A stretch of DNA of 64,000 nt from Rhizohabitans arisaemae (lineage in GTDB: Bacteria; Actinomycetota; Actinomycetes; Streptosporangiales; Streptosporangiaceae). The notes under the pieces are model-generated. The model made no database searches and was not told the origin of the DNA. It saw only the letters and a list, made by a program, of their open reading frames with translations. The stretch lies in assembly GCF_025996515.1 (NCBI RefSeq), contig NZ_BLRH01000055.1, positions 62,001 to 126,000 on the forward strand, read 5' to 3'. The translations under genes were made by a program, and so were the position numbers. Of the stretch, positions 37,227-44,535 are shown piece by piece (position 1 is the first letter of the stretch; every line of letters starts with the position of its first letter).

Positions 37227-38083
37227 TGCTCACGATCCTCTACCGCGGCCCCCTGGCGAGCTGCGACTACAGCTGTGGGTACTGCCCGTTCGCCAAACGG
37301 CGGGACGACCCCGGGCGGCTCCGGGCCGACCGGGCCGCCCTGGAACGCTTCACCGGCTGGGTGGCCGCGCAGGACGAGCCGATCTCCGTGCTCTTCACCC
37401 CGTGGGGAGAGGGCATGGTGCGGTCCTGGTACCGCCGCGCCGTGGTCGAACTGAGTCACCTGCCCCACGTCGGGCGGGTGGCGATCCAGACCAACCTCAG
37501 CTTCCGCCCGGATCACCTGGCCGACGCCGACCTCTCCCGCCTCGCCCTGTGGGCCACCTACCATCCGAGCCAGGTCACCCACGAACGGTTCCTGGGCAAG
37601 TGCCGGACCCTGGCCTCGGCGGGGGTGCGGTACAGCGTCGGCGTGGTCGGGCTGCCCGAGCATCTTCAGGCGGCGCGACGGCTCCGGGCCGACCTCCCCG
37701 GACACGTCTATCTCTGGGTCAACGCGTCCGAGGGCCTCGTCTACACCGACGCGTCGGCGGCGCCCTGGCAGGAGATCGACCCGCTCTTCCACTACAGCCG
37801 TGACCCGCACCCCAACCTGGGGCTGCCCTGCCGTACCGGATCCTCGGTGATCACCGTGGACGGGGACGGCACGGTCCGGCGCTGCCACTTCCTGCCGACG
37901 ACGCTCGGCAACCTCTACGACGGCTCGTTCCGCGACGCGCTGCGGCCCCGGCTCTGCCCCGCGACGCGGTGCGACTGCCACATCGGGTACGTGCACCTGG
38001 AGCCGACCGGCCTCTACGACGTGTTCGCCGGCGGAATCCTGGAACGCATCCCGGCCCGCCTGCACGGCGACCGGCCCGGCTGA
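37226..38083 (+). CDS. STM4011 family radical SAM protein with C-terminal Cys cluster
   Basis: A 285-aa radical SAM enzyme. The cluster motif is SCDYSCGYCPF (Cys13, Cys17, Cys20), followed by LFTPWGEGMVRSWYRRAVVE and VAIQTNLSF. The C-terminus holds further cysteines: GLPCRTGSSVITVDGDGTVRRCHFLPTTLGNLYDG is split here by description, with Cys before RTGS, Cys in RRCHF, and three in CPATRCDCH. This resembles SPASM/twitch domains that hold an auxiliary Fe-S cluster in peptide-modifying radical SAM enzymes. Its ATG overlaps the STM4012 stop by one base. Last gene of the cluster. Confidence 0.9.
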   Translation: MLTILYRGPLASCDYSCGYCPFAKRRDDPGRLRADRAALERFTGWVAAQDEPISVLFTPWGEGMVRSWYRRAVVELSHLPHVGRVAIQTNLSFRPDHLADADLSRLALWATYHPSQVTHERFLGKCRTLASAGVRYSVGVVGLPEHLQAARRLRADLPGHVYLWVNASEGLVYTDASAAPWQEIDPLFHYSRDPHPNLGLPCRTGSSVITVDGDGTVRRCHFLPTTLGNLYDGSFRDALRPRLCPATRCDCHIGYVHLEPTGLYDVFAGGILERIPARLHGDRPG

Positions 38084-38636
38084 CCCGTCGTCCGGCGCCC
38101 CCGCGAACCCGGAGGACACGGCGACCGGCATAGGCGCCCCTCGGCTACGGCCCGCCGGAAGCCGACCTTCCCATTCTCCGCGATCCGCCGGGCCGACTCG
38201 GTCCTGATGACGGACGAGAGCCGGGCCGTCACGCCCGGCCGTCACGAGGAGCCGCCGACTACCAGGACCTGCTGCAACGCCCCCGAGTTCCTGGAGGCGG
38301 TGCCGTGACCGGCGACGAGGACTTCACGGTCGTCCCCGAACCCGGCCACCTCGTCGACCCGGTGGCCGGATACGCGGTGCGGGCCGCGGATTCGATCGCG
38401 GGCGTGGCCGGCGAGCCGGAGTCACCGGCCTGGGGAAACGACGGCATCGGGCCGACGGCGGACCGTCGATCCGCACAACCGCGGAGCCGTGGCCCGGCGG
38501 ACGGAGGCCCCCGGGATGGGCGGACCGCCCGCTCCGGATCGGCGGCCCGATCCAGCGGCCCGGCCCACCCCGGGGAGGACCGGCGGAGGTGTACGGGAGA
38601 CCGTCCACCTCGCCGGAGACGGCCGCCTCGCGGCGG
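38084..38636. other. Gene-poor stretch, possibly a decayed gene
   Basis: No convincing gene. From 38305 a plus-strand frame reads TGDEDFTVVPEPGHLVDPVA with GC-rich third positions for about 45 codons, then degenerates into Arg/Gly-rich sequence and runs into the 3' end of the next gene. No ribosome site is seen. It could be a remnant of a lost coding sequence; I cannot name a parent. Confidence 0.3.
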
Positions 38637-39743
38637 TCAGGTCTCGCGCTCGGGGCGGTAGTCGGCGGCGTCCACGCCGAAGGTCCACGCCACGCCCTCC
38701 CGCGCGGACCGGGTGGCGGGCGGGACCCGGAGCCAGTAGGTGCGGAACGTGCCGTCGGGCTCGGCGGTGGAGTTGACCACCTCGACCATGACGACCGGCT
38801 CGTCGCCGGGGAGGTCGATCCGCCAGAGCACCCCGGTCTCGTCCCGGTGGGCCGGGGTGGCGCCGAGGTCGGCCAGGTAGCGGTCGTATCCGTAGTACTC
38901 CAGCATCACCCGGCGCAGCTCGGCGTTCTCCTCGTTCATGATCCGCTTGGCGGTGAGCCCGTCCAGCCCGGCGATGAAACCGGGCGGAACGGGCATGCCG
39001 CGCCAGGCGTACAGCGAGAAGCCGTCCGGGTAGCTCAGCGCCGGGCCGTCCCCCCGATGCAGCCGTCCCGGCTCGTCACGGTGAAGCTCGGCCGGGCGCT
39101 CACAGACGATCGCCACGCGTTCGTAGGGCCACCACCACCCGGCCGACCTGGCGACCTCGGCGAGGGCGGCGATCACGTCCGGCACCGCCTCGCCGTACAG
39201 TCCCTCGAAGGTGGCGAGCCAGGGGGCTTCGTGCTGACCCAGGACCGCGTCCAGGGTGACCCGGCGCAGCCGCCGGGCATACTCCGGGCTCTCCGCGTCG
39301 GCGATGCCCCGGCGGATCCTGCCCACCAGCCCGCTCACCGGCTCCCAGAGCCGCCCCCCGGCCAGCGACCAGGCCCGCGGCCAGCCGCGGGGCCCGAGCT
39401 CGGCGGCCTTGGCCGTGCGGGCGGCCTCCCACGGCCGGGTGAGCAGCACGTCCCGCACGCAGGCCCCGGGATGGTGCGCCTTGAACTCCAGCCCGCCGGT
39501 GAGCCCGGCGGCCCGCAGCTCGGGACCGGAGCGCTCCGGGTCGGTGAGCAGGCTCGCGAACACCGCTCCTTCGCGCGGGGAACGCGCCCAGAGGATCCGC
39601 GTCGGCTCGGCGAGCCCCGCGGCACGGTAGGCGGCTCGGATCCCGGCCTCGGCCCGGGGGCGGTCCGCGGGGCCGGCGGCGAAGGCGACGGCGGCCCACT
39701 CCCCGGCGGAGACGGCGAGACGGTCGAGTTCCACGGTCGCCAT
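38637..39743 (-). CDS. DUF6745-like protein, function unknown
   Basis: A 368-aa soluble protein. The recognisable core is AELHRDEPGRLHRGDGPAL followed by SYPDGFSLYAWRGMPVPP, a pattern I associate with DUF6745 proteins, and EYYGYDRYLADLGATPAHRD further on. The N-terminal third is Ala-rich and helical. It is the second gene of a two-gene minus-strand unit: the partner ends one base before its start region (39745/39743). No enzymatic motif is seen. Confidence 0.7.
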   Translation of the reverse strand: MATVELDRLAVSAGEWAAVAFAAGPADRPRAEAGIRAAYRAAGLAEPTRILWARSPREGAVFASLLTDPERSGPELRAAGLTGGLEFKAHHPGACVRDVLLTRPWEAARTAKAAELGPRGWPRAWSLAGGRLWEPVSGLVGRIRRGIADAESPEYARRLRRVTLDAVLGQHEAPWLATFEGLYGEAVPDVIAALAEVARSAGWWWPYERVAIVCERPAELHRDEPGRLHRGDGPALSYPDGFSLYAWRGMPVPPGFIAGLDGLTAKRIMNEENAELRRVMLEYYGYDRYLADLGATPAHRDETGVLWRIDLPGDEPVVMVEVVNSTAEPDGTFRTYWLRVPPATRSAREGVAWTFGVDAADYRPERET

Positions 39744-39744
39744 G

Positions 39745-40071
39745 TCAGTCGGCCACCATTCGGACGGCGCCGGGGGTGTACTCGCGCTGGCGGACCACCC
39801 GGTACCACCCGGCGGGCAGCGAGATCGCGGCGTGCTCCTCGTGCACGACCCGGCCTCCCGAGGGCAGGTGCAGGTGGGAGGGACGCATCGGGTCGGGGTC
39901 GCTCAGCAGCATGCCCGGCCCGACGACCGCGTGGGCGTGCCCGGTCGCCTCACCCAGGGCGAGCACGAGGCGTCCCCGCCCGTCCCGCGCCGCCGGTGAG
40001 GTCGACGCGGACGCCGCGAGGGCGTGCTCCTCCGCTATCGGAACGATCAGGACATCCCCTTGGCGATACAT
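39745..40071 (-). CDS. Small conserved partner of the DUF6745 protein
   Basis: About 108 aa, starting MYRQGDVLIVPIAEEHALAA. Its body contains VLALGEATGHAHAVVGPGM, LHLPSGGRVVHEEHAAISLP and AGWYRVVRQREYTPGAV, an all-beta-looking domain with several histidines. I recognise the MYRQGDVLI opening as recurrent beside DUF6745 genes but know no function. Start 40071 is chosen for GGGAGAGG upstream and the family-like N-terminus; ATG 40092 is an alternative. The stop and the next gene's ATG are adjacent, so the two are co-transcribed. Confidence 0.68.
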   Translation of the reverse strand: MYRQGDVLIVPIAEEHALAASASTSPAARDGRGRLVLALGEATGHAHAVVGPGMLLSDPDPMRPSHLHLPSGGRVVHEEHAAISLPAGWYRVVRQREYTPGAVRMVAD

Positions 40072-40267
40072 GTCGCGCCCTCTCCCTCGCACTGTCGTCG
40101 ACTCGATGCACGGAAGCTATCGGCGCCCTCCGACATTTCCCGGCGGGCTCCGGACGGCCCGGATCGCCGGGCCGGTCACGCGGGCCCAGCCGGACGCACG
40201 GGGTGGACCGGACCGATCCCGCGGCGTCCCCGAGTCCGAGCGGCACCTGCCGACGCGGAACTCAGAG

Positions 40268-40725
40268 TGATCATTGCGCTGTGCGCACCCCACAAGGCCC
40301 ACACAACACAACGATCACCCAGCCCAACCCGTGCAACCCAAACCAAACCCCCGACGCCGCCCCCGAAATCCGATAGCAGCGACCAACACGGCACTCCAGA
40401 GTGATCAATGCGCTGTACGCACCCCACGAGGCGCCGACAACGCAACGATCACCCACCGCAGGCCGCACAGGCCAAGCCCCAAACCACACACCGACACCAC
40501 CAGGAACAACCCTCAGCAACCCGCACGACACACCAGAGTGATCAATGCGCTGTGCACACCCCACGAGGCGCCGACAACACAACGATCACCCACCGCACGC
40601 CGTACAGGCCGAACCCCAAACCACACACCGACACCACCAGGAACAACCCTCAGCAACCCGCACGACACACCAGAGTGATCAATGCGCTGTACGCACCCCA
40701 CAAGGCGCCGACAACACAACGATCA
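40268..40725. repeat. Array 2 of the 50-bp palindromic repeat (four copies)
   Basis: Copies at 40268-40317, 40402-40451, 40539-40588 and 40676-40725, all 50 bp and in the same orientation as array 1, beginning TGATCA and ending ACGATCA. Periods are 134, 137 and 137 bp; the spacers before copies 3 and 4 are almost identical (CACCAGGAACAACCCTCAGC), showing tandem duplication of the whole unit. The array fills most of the 840-bp divergent space (40072-40911) between the DUF6745 pair and the kinase gene. No gene is seen in this space. Confidence 0.9.
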
Positions 40726-40911
40726 CCCACCGCAGGCCGTACAGGCCGAGTCGGGCTTCCGGGATCGGGCGCGGGACCGGAGGCGGGCGGGATCCGGCGG
40801 CCTCCGAACCGGGTGGCGGGATCTCCGGCCATGGGCTGGGGCGTGTAGGCACCGTGATCACCTGGACCTGGTAGCGTCCCAGCTTGGTGTGAAACAAGGA
40901 GATCGTGACGA

Positions 40912-42651
40912 ATGACGACTTCGCGGGGAATCGAGGTACCGGGGTACCAGGTACTCGGCGTGCTGGGCCAGGGTGGGTTCGGCGTCGTCTACCGGGCGCG
41001 ACAGCTCTCCGTGGGGCGCGAGGTCGCCCTCAAGGTGGACAACCGCGTCCTGCTCTCCGAACGCGATCAGCGCAGGTTCCTCCGCGAGGTCAACGCGGTG
41101 GGCGCCCTGTCGGGCCACCCGCACGTCGTGGAGATCTACGACGCGGGGGTGCTCCACGACGGCAGGCCGTACATCGTCCTTGAGCTCTGCACCAACGGCT
41201 CCCTCAACGACCGCCTGCGCGGCCACGGCCCGTTCGCCCCGGCCGAGGTCCGGGACATCGGGGTGCGCGTCGCCGACGCCCTCGCCGCCGCGCACGCCCA
41301 CGGGGTGCTCCACCGGGACGTCAAACCCGCGAACATCCTGATCAATCGGTACGGGATGGTCGCGCTCGCCGACTTCGGGCTCGCGGCGATGCCCGTACCC
41401 GGCCAGGACCTGTCGGTGACGCTGGAGTCCCTCACCCCGGCGTTCGCCCCGCCGGAGGCGTTCGAGCTCGCCGGGCCGTCGCCGCTGGGCGACGTGTACT
41501 CGCTCGCCGCCTCGCTCTACGCCCTGCTCTCCGGCCGGCCGCCCCGCTTCCCGCCCGACGGGGTGCCCAACGTCGCCGTCATCCTCGCCCTCCACCGGCA
41601 GCCGATCCCCGACATCCCCGGCGTTCCCCCCATGTTGACCGAGGTGCTCCGGCGGGGGATGCACACCGATCCGGCCACGCGGCTAAGCGGCGCCGCCGCC
41701 CTGCGCGACGCGCTCGCCGCCGTACCGCTCTCCGCCCCGGAGGCGGGCCGGCCCCACCACGCCGCCCCCACCGGTCCGCCGCCGGGGTACGGACCCACCG
41801 CGTCGCGATCGGCTTCCGGGGAGCTCACCGCCTCCCACGCGGCCGCCCTTCCGTCCGGTCCCGCCGGCGTCGACGTGGGAACCCCGCCGGGCGGCCTCCC
41901 CATCCGTCCGGGCGTCTCGCGGCGGACGGGCAGCCCGCCCGGCGGACCGGTTCCCGCCGGCTCGCCGGGACGCCGATCGCGGACGACCGAGGCGGAACAC
42001 CGGACGCGGCCCCCCGCGGCGGCGCAGCGGACCCTCGGCCGCGATCGGCGCGGCGCCCTCCGGTCGGGGCGGGTCACGGCGCTGATCGCGGCTTTGGGCG
42101 TCGTCCTCATCCTCGGCGCCCTCGGCGCCGTCGCGCTCGGTGCCCTGGAGGAGGGCATCCCCGGCGCCTCCCCTTCGACGATCACGTTCGCCCCCGGGGC
42201 GCCCGCCGGAGACGAGACGGACTACGGCACGCCCACCGTCACGGCCGGGTGCGCCGCGGCCAAGGTCTCCGGCGCGCGGGCGCGCTGCGTCAAGACCGCG
42301 GAGTGCTGGAGCGGGCTCGTCGTCATCCTCGGGAAGGTGGACGTCAAACGCCGGGGATGCGAGGAGGCACACGCGTGGGAGACCTTCGCGATCGCCCCGC
42401 TGCCGATCGACGCGATCACCAACGACCTGGACGACCTGGAGCGGCACCCCCAGGTCAAGCGGGTCTGCGCCAAGTCGGTCCTGCTCGCCTCACGGCTCGC
42501 CGCCGCCCGCGCGGTGCCCGTCGCGTCGTGGGACGTCTCCGTCCTCCCGCCGACCCAGGGGGCATTCGACCGGGGTGTCCGGGTCTACCGTTGTGTGGGC
42601 ACCGTCGTCGGGCGGGACGGACCGGGAAGCTTCTTCCGGCCCAGGACCTGA
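40912..42651 (+). CDS. Transmembrane serine/threonine protein kinase
   Basis: A 579-aa Hanks-type kinase. Catalytic features: glycine loop GQGGFGVVYRA, Lys41 (VALKV), HRDVKPAN (Asp136), DFG at 154-156 and APPEAFELAGPSPLGDVYSL. Residues 275-385 are a Pro/Gly-rich juxtamembrane linker. The membrane span is about 388-412. The extracytoplasmic ~165 residues hold six Cys (for example CAAAK, RARCVKTAECW, KRRGCEE, KRVCAK, YRCVG), likely disulfide-bonded, and no PASTA repeats, so the sensed signal is probably not peptidoglycan. Start ATG 40912 follows AAGGAG. A small hairpin follows the stop. Confidence 0.93.
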   Translation: MTTSRGIEVPGYQVLGVLGQGGFGVVYRARQLSVGREVALKVDNRVLLSERDQRRFLREVNAVGALSGHPHVVEIYDAGVLHDGRPYIVLELCTNGSLNDRLRGHGPFAPAEVRDIGVRVADALAAAHAHGVLHRDVKPANILINRYGMVALADFGLAAMPVPGQDLSVTLESLTPAFAPPEAFELAGPSPLGDVYSLAASLYALLSGRPPRFPPDGVPNVAVILALHRQPIPDIPGVPPMLTEVLRRGMHTDPATRLSGAAALRDALAAVPLSAPEAGRPHHAAPTGPPPGYGPTASRSASGELTASHAAALPSGPAGVDVGTPPGGLPIRPGVSRRTGSPPGGPVPAGSPGRRSRTTEAEHRTRPPAAAQRTLGRDRRGALRSGRVTALIAALGVVLILGALGAVALGALEEGIPGASPSTITFAPGAPAGDETDYGTPTVTAGCAAAKVSGARARCVKTAECWSGLVVILGKVDVKRRGCEEAHAWETFAIAPLPIDAITNDLDDLERHPQVKRVCAKSVLLASRLAAARAVPVASWDVSVLPPTQGAFDRGVRVYRCVGTVVGRDGPGSFFRPRT

Positions 42652-42652
42652 C

Positions 42653-42677
42653 GCCTCCCCCCATCCGGAGGGGAGGC
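42653..42677 (+). terminator. Short hairpin after the kinase gene
   Basis: GCCTCCCC and GGGGAGGC, 8-bp perfect arms with a 9-nt loop, two bases after the kinase stop. Confidence 0.5.
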
Positions 42678-42708
42678 CGGGGAATCGCGGAGGACATCGG
42701 TTCGCCGG

Positions 42709-42864
42709 ATGCATACCCTGGGTGACGACGGCCAGGCGGAGGTACGGATCCTCGGCCCCGCCGACCGGGCCTCCGGCCACGCACCGGACCGCTCGATTCC
42801 GACGCGTTCACGAACCGCCGGCGATGTCGCCGAGTCCGTGAACGGCGCCGAGGGCGCGGCATGA
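42709..42864 (+). CDS. Possible small ORF (51 aa), doubtful
   Basis: Reads MHTLGDDGQAEVRILGPADR at its start and ends NGAEGAA. Third positions are GC-rich (about 80%) as in real genes here, but the only ribosome-like site (GGAGG) is some 15 bases from the ATG and no family is recognised. It may be a remnant. The region after it, 42865-42980, is distinctly A/T-rich (CTCAAAATCC, GTTTAAACATACG) and could hold the promoter of the next gene pair. Confidence 0.25.
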   Translation: MHTLGDDGQAEVRILGPADRASGHAPDRSIPTRSRTAGDVAESVNGAEGAA

Positions 42865-43135
42865 AATCTCAAAATCCTGCGAACATTCATTCGCAAGATG
42901 CATAATCATGAGAGCGCGTTTAAACATACGTACGAATCTTATGCAAAGTTCGCCCAGAATCCGTAAATCTCCTCAATCCAGACCGGACCTGCTCGGAACG
43001 CGGCGGTGCCCGGATCTCACCGGGCACCCGATCGGGGGACGCCCCATCCCACGGCGTTCCGAACCGGCCGGCGACGATGCGGCCGGTGCGACCCCGGCGT
43101 TCCGAGACGGCCGATCACACAAGGTGGGCAGAGAC

Positions 43136-43519
43136 ATGGACGAGTTGGACGACAAGGAGATACTCACCCAGTTCGCGGGGCGCACCCAGCCCGCGGCACC
43201 ACTCCACCCCTTCAGGAACATGGTCCTGACGGACTCGCTCGCCCCGGTCACCTTGATCACCGGGCACCGGACCCCGGACGAGGCCGCACACCTGGTGTGC
43301 GGACGCCCGGGACGCTTCGGGGACGTGGTCCGCCACACCCGGGTCGGCCTGCTCCGGGAGGCCGAGTTCCTGGTGCGGCCGACCCCCGCCATCCGGTTTC
43401 CGGAACACGTCTCGGTCGTCCTGGCCCGCTCCTGGACCAAGGAGGACGCCCGCCGATTCGACGGCTGCTTCGGCCCGATCACCTGGTGGAAGGAGAAGGA
43501 GGAGGAGAGGGATGCCTGA
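43136..43519 (+). CDS. Hypothetical protein, first of a linked pair
   Basis: A 127-aa soluble protein starting MDELDDKEILTQFAGRTQPA, with LAPVTLITGHRTPDEAAHLV, VRHTRVGLLREAEFLVRPTP and a charged C-terminus KEKEEERDA. AAGGTGG lies about eight bases before ATG 43136. I recognise no family. It overlaps the next gene by eight bases, so the two are co-translated and likely act together. Confidence 0.7.
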   Translation: MDELDDKEILTQFAGRTQPAAPLHPFRNMVLTDSLAPVTLITGHRTPDEAAHLVCGRPGRFGDVVRHTRVGLLREAEFLVRPTPAIRFPEHVSVVLARSWTKEDARRFDGCFGPITWWKEKEEERDA

Positions 43520-43970
43520 GATCGCGTTGCGGCTCGGCGCCAGTCCCTGGCAGCCGACGGACGACTCCCGGACGGTCCTCGCCCTGCACTCCTACGATCG
43601 CCCGCTCGCGGGAATCGTGGCGCAGGTCGGCGGGTACCTGCTCTTCGAATGCCTGCAGGGCCACGTGAACGACACCTCCCTGTGGGCCTACGCCGAGCTC
43701 GCCGGGACCGAAGTCTCCGCGTTCCGGGCGGCGCGAGGGCCCGTCGGGTGGGACCTCGCCGACCACGTGCTGCTCACCCGGCCGGTGCTCGCGGGCATGG
43801 CCGTCGACGACCGGCTGGTGCTCACCACCCGGATCGAGCCGGGGACGCCGACCCGCACCGAGTTGACCCGCGTCGCGCTGGCCAGGTTCCGCCGGAAGAT
43901 GACCCGCGGGCTCTCGGCCGTCACCGGATGGCTTCAGGACCACGGCCCGGTGCCGAGCGCGGCGTCCTGA
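43512..43970 (+). CDS. Hypothetical protein, second of a linked pair
   Basis: A 152-aa protein starting MPEIALRLGASPWQPTDDSR, followed by GIVAQVGGYLLFECLQGHVN and a basic helix LARFRRKMTRGLSAVTGWL near the end. No signal peptide or known motif. The start lies within the 3' end of the preceding gene, after GGAGGAGAGG. It is convergent with the MarR gene, six bases apart. Confidence 0.7.
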   Translation: MPEIALRLGASPWQPTDDSRTVLALHSYDRPLAGIVAQVGGYLLFECLQGHVNDTSLWAYAELAGTEVSAFRAARGPVGWDLADHVLLTRPVLAGMAVDDRLVLTTRIEPGTPTRTELTRVALARFRRKMTRGLSAVTGWLQDHGPVPSAAS

Positions 43971-43976
43971 CCCCGA

Positions 43977-44447
43977 TCACCCGGCCGACCCGGCGGCCCG
44001 CTGCTCGGCGATGTCGTCCTCCATCGCCGAGCACAGGCCGTTCAGCGCCACCGCCAGCGTGCGGAGCATCTCGACGTCCATGCGGAGAAGCACCCGCTGC
44101 CGCCGCTCCCGTCCGGCGTCGACGATGTCCCCGATCATTTGCCGCCCCGCGCGGGTGAGCTCGATACGACGTACCCTGCGATCAGCAGGGTCTTCGGCAC
44201 GGCGAACCAGGTCTCGGGATTCGAGACGGTCGACGATGCCGGTGGCCGTGGCGAGCCCCACCCCGAGGTTCGCCGCCAGGTCGTGTGTGGGGATGCCGTC
44301 GTCCAGGTTGAGCAGCATCAACACCCTGATCTGCTGAATGGTGAGATTGGCGTTGAGGAGCTCGTCGGACTGGTCCCTGGTGTGCAGGCGTATCAGATCC
44401 GCCTCCATACCCTCGATCTGCTCAATCAGCCGGTTCTTCTCATCCAT
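43977..44447 (-). CDS. MarR family transcriptional regulator
   Basis: A 156-aa winged-helix regulator. The recognition region is QIRVLMLLNLDDGIPTHDLA followed by ANLGVGLATATGIVDRLESRDLV and the wing RAEDPADRRVRRIELTRAG, a textbook MarR arrangement; flanking helices form the dimer interface. It is divergent from the RND permease gene with 88 bp between the start codons, so it very likely controls that pump, probably as a repressor released by a pump substrate. Confidence 0.92.
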   Translation of the reverse strand: MDEKNRLIEQIEGMEADLIRLHTRDQSDELLNANLTIQQIRVLMLLNLDDGIPTHDLAANLGVGLATATGIVDRLESRDLVRRAEDPADRRVRRIELTRAGRQMIGDIVDAGRERRQRVLLRMDVEMLRTLAVALNGLCSAMEDDIAEQRAAGSAG

Positions 44448-44535
44448 TGACCAGTCCTCGGGAACTATTACATCGCTTAATCCGTATAGTCAGCTTGACA
44501 CGAAGTTTCCCACCCCGCGACCGAAGGACCCGCCG

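Noticed and set aside
44448-44535. Defined MarR operator and promoter
   Set aside because: TATAGT at 44485 and a TTGACA at 44495 are present but not spaced as a -35/-10 pair, and no clear palindrome was found; left unannotated.
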